DNA of 60,000 nt, taken from NCBI GenBank assembly GCA_030141605.1, contig JAQGDQ010000010.1:359501-419500 (forward strand). Reading direction: 5' to 3'. The position numbers were made by a program, and so were the translations under genes. The number at the start of each line of letters is the position of its first letter. Position 1 is the first letter of the stretch. The notes under the pieces are model-generated. The model was not told where the DNA came from. It made no database searches and was given only the letters and a program-made list of their open reading frames with translations. This DNA comes from Tubiluchus corallicola (taxonomy: Eukaryota; Priapulida; Priapulimorpha; Priapulimorphida; Tubiluchidae). Positions 1 to 29,700 of the stretch are shown piece by piece.

Positions 1-662
1 GTTTTTATTTATTACTTGCATAATTTGTAGGCTATTGTTTGGATTGAAAGCCACCAGAAAATCAAAACATATCAATACTTTAGCTTCAAAAGCTGCTTGT
101 GCATTTTTAGGTTCACATTTGCCATTTCACAAGTTAACATGCAAGCAACATAATTAGCCTATTACGGATTAAACACCTTGCATTTTCAACCGATTTGGCC
201 ACTAGCAGTGCCAGTGTTAAGTCAACTACTGGTCGCTGCACTGATTGATAGGTATCTACAGTACACTCCACAGGTACAGCTTGAATCACTTCAAATCGTT
301 AATATGAGCATATAGGTGCTAATTTGCTAAAGATCGTTACGTCAGAATATCAATATACAGGTGCACTCTGACAATGCGCATATCATAATAAGAGATATGA
401 CAATGAATCGAAATATCATTACAGGCCTAGTGAGAATGAGTGACAGAAAAAAGTTCATTGAGTGACTGAAAAAAGTTCATAATATATTCTTCACACCAAA
501 GCATATTCTCTATACCACAAAAATTAATTCCATCTAGAAAGTGATACCACGATATGAGTTCCGAATACTTAATTTTGATTACACTATCACATAATGTTAT
601 ACTAGTTCTACAAATTTCTGTTAAAAAATTCATTAAAAGGACAGCAATCACAGAAATTATAC
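1..662 (-). other. Intron 1 of the PUS7-like gene (partial)
   Basis: This stretch lies downstream of the splice donor at 661-662 on the minus strand and should be the first intron of the PUS7-like gene. I looked for the expected next PUS7 segment (an Arg-Tyr-x-Asp-Phe-like start) on the minus strand and did not find it, so the next exon is probably left of the window. A 21-bp unit is tandemly doubled at about 438-480. Nothing else is recognised here. Confidence 0.45.
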
Positions 663-1054
663 CTTTGTTTCAGTATTCCACCAATTCCAGCATTTCTACT
701 GTTCATGTATTCCGTGATTCCAACATCAGTTTCCTTTGTAAAATCACTTTGTGACAGTGAGTCTGAATTAGCATCAGCCCCTACTGAGCATGCCGAGCTG
801 TTAGTCACAAAGAGTGACTTAGCCACAACATTTTGTGAGTCAGAAGCTATTACATCAGAATTGACATTATAATCAACTACTTTTTCTTCAGATATACTAA
901 TGTCCTCTTTTGCAGAAAACACATTACCGTCACACTTGGTAACTTCGACATCACCAGCTGAGCAGTCTATTGATATTGTCTTGGCTGTTTCTTTTAGAGC
1001 AGCATCAAGTCTTGGTCTTTTGTTTGAGCTAGGAATATCTAAAGCATGTTCCAT
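663..1054 (-). CDS. PUS7: PUS7-like tRNA/mRNA pseudouridine synthase, first coding exon (partial gene)
   Basis: The exon encodes 130 residues plus two bases of the next codon, from ATG at 1054 to a GT donor at 661-662 (AAAG|GTATAA). The first 110 or so residues are acidic, low in complexity and poorly conserved, with a basic nuclear-localisation-like cluster NKRPRLD near residue 11. The end of the exon, ETDVGITEY followed ten residues later by GGILKQ, matches the conserved entry to the TruD-fold catalytic domain of animal PUS7 (DVGIT, then GILK-x-RY-x-DF). PUS7 isomerises uridine to pseudouridine in tRNA and mRNA, mainly in the nucleus. The catalytic Asp and most of the protein lie off the left edge. 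Identity rests on one short motif, so another protein is possible but less likely. Confidence 0.6.
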
Positions 1055-1689
1055 CTTTAGAGGTAAATATCACCTTGGAATTGAGTTTATTGGGCTTTTC
1101 TGTTACGCCATTAACCTTAGAAAACAAATCAATAAAATGATGAACATTAAATGCTAGTCTTCGCTCTTATAACAATACCGAAGTGAACTTTGGTCTGGAG
1201 ACAACAAATAATAACAGTTTAATAATTAAAAGACACTTGTATTCAAGCTTTTTAAGGTCTCTCATGCATAGCAATGTAATTATTCTGCCATTATCGTGAT
1301 TTGTGACCGCCTGTCAAATTCATAAACAGCAAAAAATTATCAATTTACATGTGTGTGAACATCATTTATATACTGATAGAGAGTGGTAAATAAAGGGGAA
1401 AATGAACCATTCTTAAAAGAATTTGTTTCATTGAAAAAAAACAACATTAGAATTTGATTAGATGGGGGAATACACTTACAGAAATGGCTAAGAGCATGTA
1501 AAAAAAGTAGAATGCTTGTGTCATGCTCAAAATACGCAGTATGTAACTTATAGCCAGTATATTTACAATTCCACTAAAATGATGACTATACAACATTGAG
1601 TGCAATACAAAGCCAAATCTGGCCTGGAGCCTCAGCATGCACATTACAGCCTCATTGGACACTATTTTTCGAAAGACTGGTTTTTAGGT
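1055..1689. other. Intergenic sequence upstream of the PUS7-like exon
   Basis: AT-rich DNA between the PUS7-like start codon and a LINE remnant. It should contain the 5' UTR and promoter of the minus-strand gene, but I see no convincing TATA box, initiator or splice acceptor. No gene is supported here. Confidence 0.3.
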
Positions 1690-2790
1690 TCACTCTCAAA
1701 GATTCCGCAATGCCACCAGGTTGTTCAGTGAATTTGTTTTGTTACAGCTTTTCATGTAATCTTCTTCTAGATTTTAAGGATTCTCCAAACAAAGCTATGT
1801 TCTTATGTAGTCATATCTCATATCGATGTTTCAACCAGTTAACATTGCAGAAGAAACCAGTGATTAGTTACAAACTCATAAAGGGATACCCCAAGGATCA
1901 GCTTTAGGTCCAGTAATATTTAACTTGTTTATCAGTGACGTTTATAGCGTCGTAACTAACAAATTCTAGTTTCAAACTATGTGGATGACAACACAATTTC
2001 ATCACTTGCTAAAAGCCAAAGTGACCTAAAGGAGCACTTGACCGATAATGCAGAAAGCAGCAATAGACAGTTTAAGCAGAATGGCACGGAGGCAAACCTT
2101 TCAAAATTTCAGGTCATTGTACTTAAAGGCTCTGTTGAACATACATACATGTTTCAACATTTATCGGGAACACAGAAAAAGTGTAAAATGTGTAAAACTT
2201 TTAGGAGTTAATATTGATGGCACTTAATCTTCCATGATCAGGCTCAGATAGTATGTATATGTAGGAAAGGAAGCTTACAGCTTAAAGTACTCTAGTGAAC
2301 ACCTTGTTATTTAGACCAGGAGTCAAGAATGAATGAATGCTTTTAGATATTTTATACTTAGTATTTTTGACTATTGCTCTCTTGTTTGGAATTTCTGTGG
2401 CATGCAGTATACAAATAAAATGAAGTATATTCGATACAAAGGAATTAGGTTTGTTTACAATGATTACATTTCTAGCTATGAATCTCTACTGGAATGGGCA
2501 AACATGTCTAGGTTGTCTGACACAAGAAAACAGCAATTATACATCTGGTTCTTAAGGTATAAATAAGATAGTGCTTCTTTTTATGTGTTTTTTTCAGTGA
2601 GAAAGTCTCCCTATGAGCTGACACCGCAAAATCTAGTTCAAATGAGTCATTGTACAATCACATGTTATGGACTAAATTCAGTGAAGCACGAGAGTGCTAA
2701 ACTTTGGCATGAGCTCACGAACTATAAGAGGCTATAGAGACCTAAAAACTTTCAAGTCTTACATAGATAATTGGTACCAACTTTGTGTAA
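1690..2790 (+). mobile_element. Decayed CR1/Rex-like LINE, reverse transcriptase C-terminal half
   Basis: Several frames read together give reverse-transcriptase motifs. Around 1880-1945 is GIPQGSALGPVIFNLFISD, the classic RT block before the catalytic motif, and a degraded YVDD follows near 1978-1990. From 2333 to 2566 an open stretch reads YFILSIFDYCSLVW and later RFVYNDYISSYESLL, typical of the RT thumb/C-terminal region in CR1-group LINEs. Near 2690 the tail GLNSVKHESAKLW matches the usual end of such proteins. Frameshifts and stops separate the pieces, so the copy is dead and 5'-truncated, as is normal for LINEs. The exact ends are uncertain. Confidence 0.75.
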
Positions 2791-3267
2791 TTATAATGTG
2801 TGTAAATTTTAGTTAGAGTGAATAGGGTGCATGAGAGAGTGTAGTAGAGTGTATTATAGTGTGCAGTCACGTGCGAGAGCAATGTAGTATGTGCATAAGT
2901 CCATAAGTGTAAATGGTGATGTGTGTATTTTATGCTATATTACTTGTAAATAGATTTTGTTTAAATATTGTCTTTGAAAATAGCATGGTAGGATAACACA
3001 GTATTTTGCAAAAATGGATAATAAATGACAGTATTGTGATTGTGATCACTCATGTTTCTTGACTAAATTTAAGGCAGCTGTTTATAAATCCAGTTTTTCC
3101 CATACCTTTTGTCTGTGGAATTCTTCACTAGAGAATTGTTTCCCTATTTACTACAACTTCTTTTACTTCAACTCTTCAACAGTAATAGGCCAATAGCGCC
3201 AGTTGGTTGCTCGAATCAACAGCATTTGTGAATCTATTTTTCTATAACTGTAAGACCCTTCAGAGCA

Positions 3268-3519
3268 TTGACAGTAGCAAAATATTCAAACTCCAGATAC
3301 ATTATAGGACATTCATTCGAAATCAGAACACATAATTTCTTTGCAACTCATGTTGTAAATGCCTGGAACAAGCTTCCTAAATACGTAGTGAGTACTTCTT
3401 CAGTTTCTCAATTTAAACCTAGATTAAATCGGCTCTGGGCTAATCACCCGGAGAAATACATTGATCCTAGACTTCCCCAAAGGCAACAAGACGCATGGAT
3501 TTTTGAGGGAACACACTGA
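3268..3519 (+). mobile_element. Second LINE 3'-end fragment (CR1-like)
   Basis: An 83-residue frame contains HNFFATHVVNAWNKLPKYVV followed by S-x-x-QFKPRLNRLW. This is the standard C-terminal end of CR1/L2-type LINE polyproteins (FF-x-x-R/HV-x-x-WN-x-LP-x-x-VV, then F-K-x-x-L-D/N). It differs from the tail of the neighbouring LINE at 2690, so it is a separate insertion from another family. Only the 3' end of the coding region remains, which points to a 5'-truncated insertion. It lies about 670 bp upstream of the zinc-finger gene start and could affect that promoter region. Confidence 0.7.
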
Positions 3520-4192
3520 TACTATCTTCCGGATCGTATCGCTAGCGGCAACACCTACTAGAAAACTTAAAATAAATAAAGCATCCAGAGAAGATCAGTG
3601 GGGTAAAAAGCGGTCATTTATGCTTAACCCCTACCAAAACTGTAACTGTAAGCTGTAAGTAAGTTTGTTAGGGACGAACCAGTGTTAATATTATTAGAGC
3701 TAATACTAAATAGTAACACTGATAATGGGCATTACCACAGATATAACTAATATTTAGTAATAATTTTGTGCAGGCTGTTGGTTAGCATTAAGAATTATTA
3801 TAAATGCAGCAACTTCATAACATTCAGGTAGGCAGAGAAGAATTTAAGTTTATTTATTTGCACTTTGCGATAAAATAAATTAGAATACCTGGGTAATTAA
3901 ATGAACACTAATTTTCACGAAACTATTAATTTTAAAGATACACAAAATGCACCAACTAATAATAACATCATTAACATGGGAGCAGACATGATATCAGACG
4001 TCATGAGCCTTGGCCAATCAAAAATGGTCATTACAGACGCTAGGGGCGCTCGTTCCGGGCATCGCCCATCGATCAAAAGCATTAGTGCTGCCTTGTGTCG
4101 TTTCTCTTAATTGTATTTTCTGGCATTTTTACGCTTGTAAAATCTCGAAGAGCTGCTAGAACTTGAAATTCTATTTGCCTTAGAAAGTCAGC
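3520..4192 (+). promoter_or_regulatory. Probable promoter and 5' UTR region of the zinc-finger gene
   Basis: No coding signal is seen between the LINE fragment and the ATG at 4193. A locally CpG-rich patch at about 4031-4075 (GGGGCGCTCG, CGGGCATCGCCCATCGATC) stands out against AT-rich surroundings and is the best candidate for a promoter core. An ACGTCA half-site near 3997 resembles a CRE. The transcription start cannot be placed from sequence alone. Confidence 0.35.
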
Positions 4193-21192
<17,000 letters not shown>

Positions 21193-21564
21193 CTGCGAGC
21201 TTTCTTTTTTAAGTACAAAGCGGCCTATGATATCTTACAAAGCATCTGATGCCTTCCTTTTGTGTTTCATTAACATGATATTATTTAATGTGAATAGTTG
21301 ATTTTGCCAGTTAACTCTGTCGCCACATTGTTGATTTTGGCAAACAACAAATCTCACTAGGTGGTGAAACATGCAGAAATGGTTGTTCTTAAATTTTCAT
21401 AATTTGTGTGAAGGAAAGTCACTGACTTCATATTGTGAACTGCAAGGAGAATCGCTTAAATAGTGAGCTGTATCTAACATTACTTATAGCCAAACGATAC
21501 TCAGAAATGTTAAGCAGCTTTATTCGAAAGACCAAACCATCAAAATAGTAGTTACTAGAAAAAA

Positions 21565-21570
21565 AATAAA
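21565..21570 (+). terminator. Candidate polyadenylation signal of the zinc-finger gene
   Basis: AATAAA lies 373 bp after the TAG stop at 21190-21192, followed by TG-rich sequence. It is the first canonical signal downstream of the stop and a reasonable mRNA 3' end. This is inferred from the motif only. Confidence 0.5.
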
Positions 21571-22405
21571 GGCATTACAATGTGATAATTATGACTGAGA
21601 TGGTAAAACTGTTGCTACTGGTTATAATTCACAGCCTGCAGTTAACATTAAGACTAGCATCTCAATCTGCTTTCCCAAATCCTAAATGCTATTTGTAGAT
21701 TTAAGAGCTTATTGGATCACTTGTCAAATCTGTGTATGATACTGATAGACCTCCACATTATTAGATAAATAGCTTCATCATGTTTCTTGTTAGCTAGCGT
21801 CCATTCAATTCATTTAAATATGACATAAAATTTTGTTTATTTTATAACATGTCAGTTTGACACAAGAAGTACTGTTGCTATAAATTTTTTGAATTAAATT
21901 TTAACCACCAAGCTAAGTTTTGAACCTTGTTATCTGAAAAAGACGCTGATGTCAAAAATACTATACTTTGTAGTGTAGAAGATATTTTTGCTTTAACCTC
22001 TTGTTGTTATTTTGTTATACAGAGGCACTGTAAATATTGTTACTGATTGACTGTTAAACTAGCCTTAGCATATAGTTCATACTCCACTTGTCATTTTCTT
22101 AAATACATGTGACTTTATACTGCAATACAATAAATCAAACAAAAAATTACAAGACTTCGATTAATTTCTTCATTATTCTCACAGGACAAAATGTCTTGGA
22201 AACTCTTTTACTTATTATCTGCGTTAATTGTAAAACATCTGCATTCAAGATCGAACTGAAGATAGTAACTCAAGTATTCATACAGCTTTGGTTCGAAGTT
22301 TAATTAAATATTTAAAATGATATAACATTAACTCTTACATCATCTTGAAAGCCATGTTATAAACATTAACGAATTTAAGTAAATGTGCTAATTAATATGT
22401 CAATA
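21571..22405. other. Intergenic region between convergent genes
   Basis: AT-rich DNA between the presumed 3' end of the zinc-finger gene and the pogo-like element. Minus-strand transcripts of IARS1 may end here or within the element. No gene is seen. Confidence 0.35.
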
Positions 22406-23734
22406 CAGTATAATCTGCTTATAACGAGTTTCAAGGCACCGTCAAAATTTGCTCGCTATTACCGAGGTCAATTATCTGAGCTTATATGCTACATAGAAAT
22501 GAAGCCTATAAGGCTGATGTGATGTTAACAATGACAGAGCACAAGTTTCTAAATAAGTTCCGAAGTTCAGCAACTATTTTGTCATAAAAGAGTAAACCTA
22601 CAATGTTTAAACTCCATGATTTCTATTATTAAGGCAGTATATTGTGCAACAGATTCCTGTTCAAAACCGCCACGGAGTTGCTTTGATTGTGACCTGATGA
22701 CAGACGAGTGTATTTTGTGTAGGTGTTGTAATAATTTAAATGCCCACACAAGACCTTGGATGTCTGCATGGTTGGAAGACATGGCTGGCTGTTATTTAAA
22801 TAGCTGTGCAGGCAAAGTATAACTATTGAGCATTTCAGGATGGACCTTATATTTTTATAGTGTTCAAGCTCATTTATTTCTAAGTTTAAGTCCGTATTTC
22901 ATGCCATAAATTCCTGCACAAAATTGCCAAGCGAATAGCTTTTCTAAGTTATCACTGCAGGGATTGTTTCGTCTGCAGATAGCTGAGTGCATTTTACGTG
23001 GGTAAAATACATATATATAAAATGTAGTTGCAATATGATTTATGATTATAAGTATTTTAGCAGCACCGTAGTTGGGTAATAACTAAACCTGCAATCTGAC
23101 TAGCTTATTTGTTAAGTAATGCAAAATATTCATTAAAAATTCAATTTTGGAAAGCCACGGAATTACGTGGTTTGCAAAGCAGGACAGTTTATTTTTTGAA
23201 AAACTCGGTTATTTTTGCGTGATTTACATTAAATTTCACCAGATCTTAGTTTAAGATGACAAGTTATGAACGGCATAAAAACATGTCATTATCAGTTGCT
23301 AGTGAAAACACAAAATTTTTCAAGTGAAAGTTTAGCAAAGACTTCAACTGGGTCATTCAAGCTAACATGTTAACAAACTGGTCTTTGCTGTGTCTGAATC
23401 ATCACCCGCTTCTTTCTTTAAGTTACAATTACAGCAGCGCAAGTAGCTGCGGATGACACCAGCACGTCTACATGTGCTGTACGTGATACACGTTGTTTCA
23501 AGTACAATCAATAAATTAATCTCAATTTTACTCATTTTTTTAGAACTTATGCACTTTATATGCAGGGTAAATACGATCATGTGGCCAGAAAATAAGCAAA
23601 TCTCGTACTATTGGAACTCACTGTTAGCAAGCTTTAAATATACTGTTTAAGCCTAAGATTTGGCGGACTTTGAAATTTCATCGTAATAACCAGAGGCTCG
23701 TTATAACAGGCCTAGCTATAAGTGGAGTATACTG
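22406..23734. mobile_element. pogo/Tigger-like DNA transposon, non-autonomous, 1.33 kb
   Basis: The left end is TA|CAGTATAATCTGCTTATAA (from 22406) and the right end, reverse-complemented, is TA|CAGTATACTCCACTTATA (from 23734). The two CAGTATA termini, the following CTTATA, nearby inverted TATAACGAG motifs, and TA on both sides match pogo-group Tc1/mariner elements with a TA target duplication (22404-22405 and 23735-23736). I find no transposase frame inside, so the copy is non-autonomous or decayed. It sits immediately after the IARS1 stop codon, so that gene's 3' UTR must run into it. A minus-strand AATAAA lies inside at 23188-23193. Confidence 0.75.
23188..23193 (-). terminator. Transposon-derived candidate poly(A) signal for IARS1
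   Basis: TTTATT on the plus strand reads AATAAA on the minus strand, about 545 bp past the IARS1 stop codon and inside the pogo-like element. Another minus-strand AATAAA occurs near 22874. Either could end IARS1 transcripts. This is a motif-only call. Confidence 0.35.
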
Positions 23735-23736
23735 TA

Positions 23737-26700
23737 TTAACGAGTGAATATAAATAATCTAGTAGCATGATAAGATGAGATGTCAGTATCGGGAGTGACT
23801 TCTTGCTCTCTGTCACGTGATCTGTACATCTTCAGTTTCCGCCCAACCTGCCCAAATAAGGTAGTCGCCTGAAATGGGAGAAAGTCTGCCTGAGTGAACA
23901 TTGAGAAAGTACATTATGTGCTATCCTTCCTCACCAATTAGGGCATAATAAAAAAATCATGAGGAAAGAAAACATTGAAACCTCGAGTTAAAGATTAAAA
24001 TTTACATCTTGACAAATTTGAAACATGCAATTTTTGATAAAAATTGCGAAGTTGCTTGGATGATGCAAGTCATTACACTTTTGTAAGTAAATATTTTCAT
24101 AAACATTAGATAGACATTTTTGTCTGTTACGTTGGAACAGTTTGTCACATGCCTTGTGTCATGTAATCTGTCTGTGTACTGTCTCTATTAATTAGCAAGA
24201 CTCAGTAGCCTACCGCCAATTACAGTAAAATTACCTCTTCTAACAGTTGCTTGCTGTCCAGTTTGGATTCACCGAGAGGATTTTCCAGTAAAACAGTGCC
24301 AATGGTGCCTGTAATACCATTCCTTGGTGTGTCATCAACCAGTTCCACATTCACATATTTGCACACTGCACCCTTGGCATCTGGTAATGAAACGAAATCA
24401 GGATAATCCAGATAGTTGGTATTTAATATGACCTTGTTGGCAGTTACATGAAATATTAAAACAATTGCGTCAGACAATTATGGTATTTATTACTCTGTCG
24501 AAAAAGCATGGGTAGAGTAGAAGTCGTACTTCTCGTATGAAGTTTTACGGTTCCCAGAAATATGTTTTGTTTGAGTTTACTTATTGCCAAGTGTATTTAA
24601 TAAATGACAGTGACAGATAAATGGCTACTTAACTATTAAAGGAAAAACCAACCAAAACTCTAGGAAGTTGACCTCATGTAATAAGTAAAATCAATTTAAA
24701 GTCGTGATTACTTCATGCTTTGGTGAGATCATTTTGAATGAAAAATCACATCATCCACTTACAATCGCTTGCTGCTTGAGCAATCTTTTTGCAGATGCAG
24801 TTACAATGATCACGTGAAACAATCTAAGACGTTAAACGAGAGATTTAATACTTTTTTTATGAATCTCGTTGCTCACCATATAATGAAAAACAGTTCGATG
24901 TGGTAGAACAACCTCCAACTTGTCTGGGTAAACCCGACAAATTAAAAAAATAAAACAGAACACTACAAGCCAAATAACGTGAGTGGTACCTACAATATGT
25001 TCGCAGAATTGTATGCTTATCTGAAAATCCACAGACAATCTGTGTACAGGACTTATGCGCTTTGAGCCTTAATTCTTTGGATGAAAGCTATGTAAGCAAT
25101 TTAAAGTTGTTATTAATTGACTAGATGCCTAATTTTTACATAAACACAGTTAGAATAGCCTTCAATAATGGATGTGACTGAATTGCAGAAGGTTTGCTGT
25201 GACTTTGTGCTGTCTGACAGATTAGGTCAAATATGCCCGTAGCCAGGTTCAAATCATTAAGAATGATTAAATTTCATTAATATTTTTAAGCAATATTATA
25301 TTAAAAGCTCATATGTTGAATGTTTTAATATTTTTAATTGTATACTAAATACAATGAATGTTGCTCGAGGGTTAGTTTTTCTCTAAGTGTGTGGCAATTT
25401 TTTCATTTTAGGATATAAGCCAAATCCAAGCACAATTAAGTTCATTCTTATTTGTCCAACAAAAATAAGTTAGTAATGGCAATGATGAAATAACTACCTG
25501 AATTGCAATTCCCAGATTTCCTTCCATCTTCACTTACATAAAAAGAACATCCAGTGTATTTTGCAAGGTCTTCAACGTTCAGTGGTACTTCATCACCTGT
25601 GTTGGCATTGTATAGTTTCACAAGTGGTCCGTTACAACCAAGAACTTTTAGCTGCAAAAAGTTTTTGTACCTCTTAGGGACTTCAAAGACTGTACCAAAA
25701 TTTTAGGCACCATAAAAACACAATCAACGAAGCTGTCAAATGATATTACGTTTTCCCAGAAAACTTATAAACTCAAACTCCCGCGATGACCGTTAGTTGC
25801 AGGAATTTTAGTAGTAAGGCATTTGATGCAAGTTTAGAGCATTACAAAAAGTTTAAAAAATAATCAGAGCACTTGTAGCGCACTCTTCACTAACTAAGGA
25901 AAAAGGTTAATTACTTTATTTTGTCAAAAATATTAATAATGTATTTTTTGCGACCCAGTGGTACACAATGGGATGACGATGCAGTGACATTGACATACCT
26001 AGTTGGCATGAACAATTTAAATTATTAAGATTTTTGGGTTTTGGGTTTTTCCAATTACGTATGTTTTTCAAGCAGGTAAGTGCAATGCTAAGAAACATAA
26101 CTTTGTACAGGGAATTCTTTGGGAATATACTTTAACGTTCCCAAACTCTAAACGGCTAAGACAACTTTAGTTAACAGTTCTTGTTATTAAAATCCCAGAG
26201 TTTTCCATGTTTTTACTTTTTGAGTTAGCCTCAGTTTTTGTTAATTTGCTAATTCACTAAATGTACTAGAATGTTGTCTGCCTATCAGCATGTTGTTCGT
26301 ATGTTAGATTATTAGGGCTATGATAATGATGATGAAATGATGAAGTGCTTGGTCTGTTTCTGCAAACACACCCGCATAGATGGTACGTATCCTAACACAC
26401 TGCATGTAATTTGGCGTACTAAACAACAAGTTGTGCTAACACATAATCATACAAGACATTCGTCATACAATTCACTTGTCATAGGAACTGCCTGACTTAA
26501 GAGAAGAAAAGGAATTGTTAAAATATATTCCCAAAGAACTTTCCTACACAAAGTTATATTACTTAGCATTATGCTTACCTGTAGGAAAGACTTATGCAAT
26601 TGAAATTGAAAATTCTTGATAATTTAAAATGTTTGTGCCAACTAATAAAATGTCACTGTATCACCATCCCACTGTGCACTACTGGCTCACCAAAATTACA

Positions 26701-29700
26701 TTATTGGCATTTTTGACAAAACAAAATAATTTACACTACTCCTTAGTTAATAAAGAGTGTGCTACAAATGCTCTGATTATTTTTTAAACTTGATGCAATG
26801 TCATCTAAACTAGTTTCAAATGCCTTAGTGCACCTAACAGTCGTTGCGGAAGTATAAGTTTACAAGTTTTATACAGCATTACTGCTAATGGAAGCTCTGT
26901 ATCCAATCCAATAAAACAGCATGTAAGTGATATAAAATTTCAAGAGGAATTTTTAAGATTTAGTTATGAAGAGTGTCTTCTTGTCCTTTAAATTTTACCT
27001 GGTCAATTATATTCTGTGACGAAAATTTGTCACCGCAAGGATTTTCAAGAAATAAAATGGCGTGCTTGTTCAACGAGCACAAGTAAACATTCACGTAATG
27101 ACAGGCAGGAACATGATCATCGATCGGAGCTGGAGCCATCTGGTGGAGATGATGATCCCGCATACCACGGCGCAATATTGCCATGTCCAATGTACCATGA
27201 CCTTTTAGCTAATAAAAGAAAAAATAATTATCAATGTTACAGAAAGAACCAGTTGGCATATACCCATCTATAATAAGGCCAGTAGCACTTATTTTTTTTG
27301 TAAAAATGATGTAGTTAATGCAAGAATGATATAAGAAACTCAAAGAGTTTATTTAATATATCAAGAAAGTAAAAGACAATCATTTTTTTCAGGCAAATTT
27401 CAAAACACTGCAACATTTTTCTGTATTTGTAGCCAGTAACATTAGTTCACAGCTCCAAAAATAAACAAAGGAACACACTGCTTTTTGCAAAAGCTTATAA
27501 ATGACACAATAGTGAAGTTTGCTCCATCTATGTATTCCAAACTAGCAATTAGAAAAGCAAGCCAGACCATATTGCTTTCACATTATAGCAGGTGTTGTTG
27601 GTATCGCTGAAGTTCAAAGTATTTAAGTTGAAGACAAGGGAAACGGGTCACTGGTTTAAGGAATGAGACTCTATAGACTCAAGTATTATAGCCAGATGGT
27701 AAACTTGCAATAAACTATGCTAATCAAGTGCATATAGTAGACTGATCTGCTTAGCCTACATTTCTCAAATCTGCATTATTAATGAATGATCAGACTTTTT
27801 AAATCAGGTAGCAGATGAGTACAAGCAAATGGAAGCTATGCTATGCTAACAGGTTTTAAGCACAATAGGGACAGTACATCCAACAATTCAGTCTTGTCTA
27901 ACTGCACTTTTCACTTTGAACAATAAGGTATTTCTTTGTGGCTTTAAACGAATCAGGCAAATTCAAAACAAAAGATGGAGACACTCTTTGTGAGTCTTGC
28001 TTGTATGCTTGTGACACAGTAGAATCGCTCTTTGTGAGAGCTGAAGCAGAGCTGGATTTGACATGATACAACTCTAAATTAAGGAGATTATCAAATGCAA
28101 CTAGTTCAACTTATACCTCAGGTGTAGCACACAAGATGTCTATTTCTATGCTCACAAGGAAGTTACAAAAGAAACTGCTGAACTGATACAAGCATTTAAA
28201 CATAAAGGAGCAAATAGGCTAAACTTCAGCAGCTTCATAAACACTACATACATCTGTCTTTTCCTTAATGATAATTTCACCATCAACTGGTAGCGGGTAA
28301 GGCTTTAATGGTTGTTTAATGGCAGACACAATATAATCGTGCTGAGTGGCGATAATTTGCTGCAGGTCAGCAGTAGCTGGAGAGACTTCATAATACACTG
28401 TAATGTCATCCATTGGTACCAGCTTTGCCTAAAAATGTAAAAAAACAAAAAGTGAAATAGTCACTACTCGGCAATCTTCAGTTAAGAAACAATTTTGAAC
28501 AGAAAATTTTTGATAAAAGCCAAAATACAGAAGTGAGCTTGGTTCTTTTTAAATGTAATTTCCGTCATTTTTTGTCAATTGTTTTTGTCAATTTTCTTTA
28601 TAATTGTGATGAACGCTAAGAAATACACAAAAGTAATTATTTAAATTCATCAATAACTTATTAAAACATAATCTCATAGAACAAAATGTTGACGAAAAAT
28701 AATTTTACATGTCAAAAACACTTGAATCTGCAAACAATCATAAGTTATAATACTAATTAAATAAAGACTGTGGTAAAGATGCTGATAGTAAAAAAGGTCA
28801 ACAATTGTGTACAGAAATATTTATTAGTTTATCTAAATGGTAGACTAAACACTGACTGAGTGTGGAAGTTCCTAAGTGCATATTTGCATATTATTAACAA
28901 ACAATGCAAGTTTGCAAGTTGAAAAAAATCATACATATACACTTAGTATGTATATAACTGTTCTATTACTATATATTACTATATAACTAACCAGAAGTGT
29001 TCATAATGCAATTCTTACTTGGACATTTTTTGAATGTTAGTAATGGATTAAACAAATATTTGTTGACATTAAGAATGCTAGCTTTTTTTATATAAACATA
29101 TTTTATTAATCTCAGACTTAACAATAAAGCATTACAAATGTTTAACTAAAGTCTTTTGAGCTAATAAATTGAAATTGACACACGCAGAAAAGAAGATCAC
29201 AAATATGTCACAATGATGCAGTGGACAAAATTTAACAGCTAAAGTGAAATACTTTAACATAGCAGCTACATACCTTCTTGCGCAGCTTTTGAATACGATT
29301 GACAACCTCTCTGGCAATGCCTTCGTTTAACATGGATTGATCAGGAGTAACATCCAAGAGTACAAGAACGTCGTTGTCAGAGTGAGCATCATACTTACTG
29401 ACATCACCTTCAGTACCAGCAAAAGCATACATAATACGAAGATCTGCAGATCCAAGACTGTGACCAAGAACTGCAATCTCACCGGATGTTAGAAATCCTA
29501 AACAGGAAAATGGATAAAAAATTTATTAGTTTCAATCATCTGTCCAAAGAATACGAGGTAGTCAAATCCTAACTAATTCTCAATTTTAATATTCAACAAA
29601 AACAAATTATTATTACTTAATCATTGATGCTTATTAACCACCGAGTTTATTAATTCTAATTTGTCATATTCAAAATTCACTGCTTTTAAAGAAGCCCCAA

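Noticed and set aside
120-305. Minus-strand open stretch (RFEVIQAVPVECTVDTY...) that might be the next PUS7 exon
   Set aside because: It does not match the expected PUS7 sequence after GILK-x-RY, and no acceptor/donor pair joins in phase with the exon at 663-1054.
22582-22822. Overlapping ORFs on both strands inside the pogo-like element, considered as transposase remnants
   Set aside because: No DDE or helix-turn-helix pattern could be recognised in either frame.
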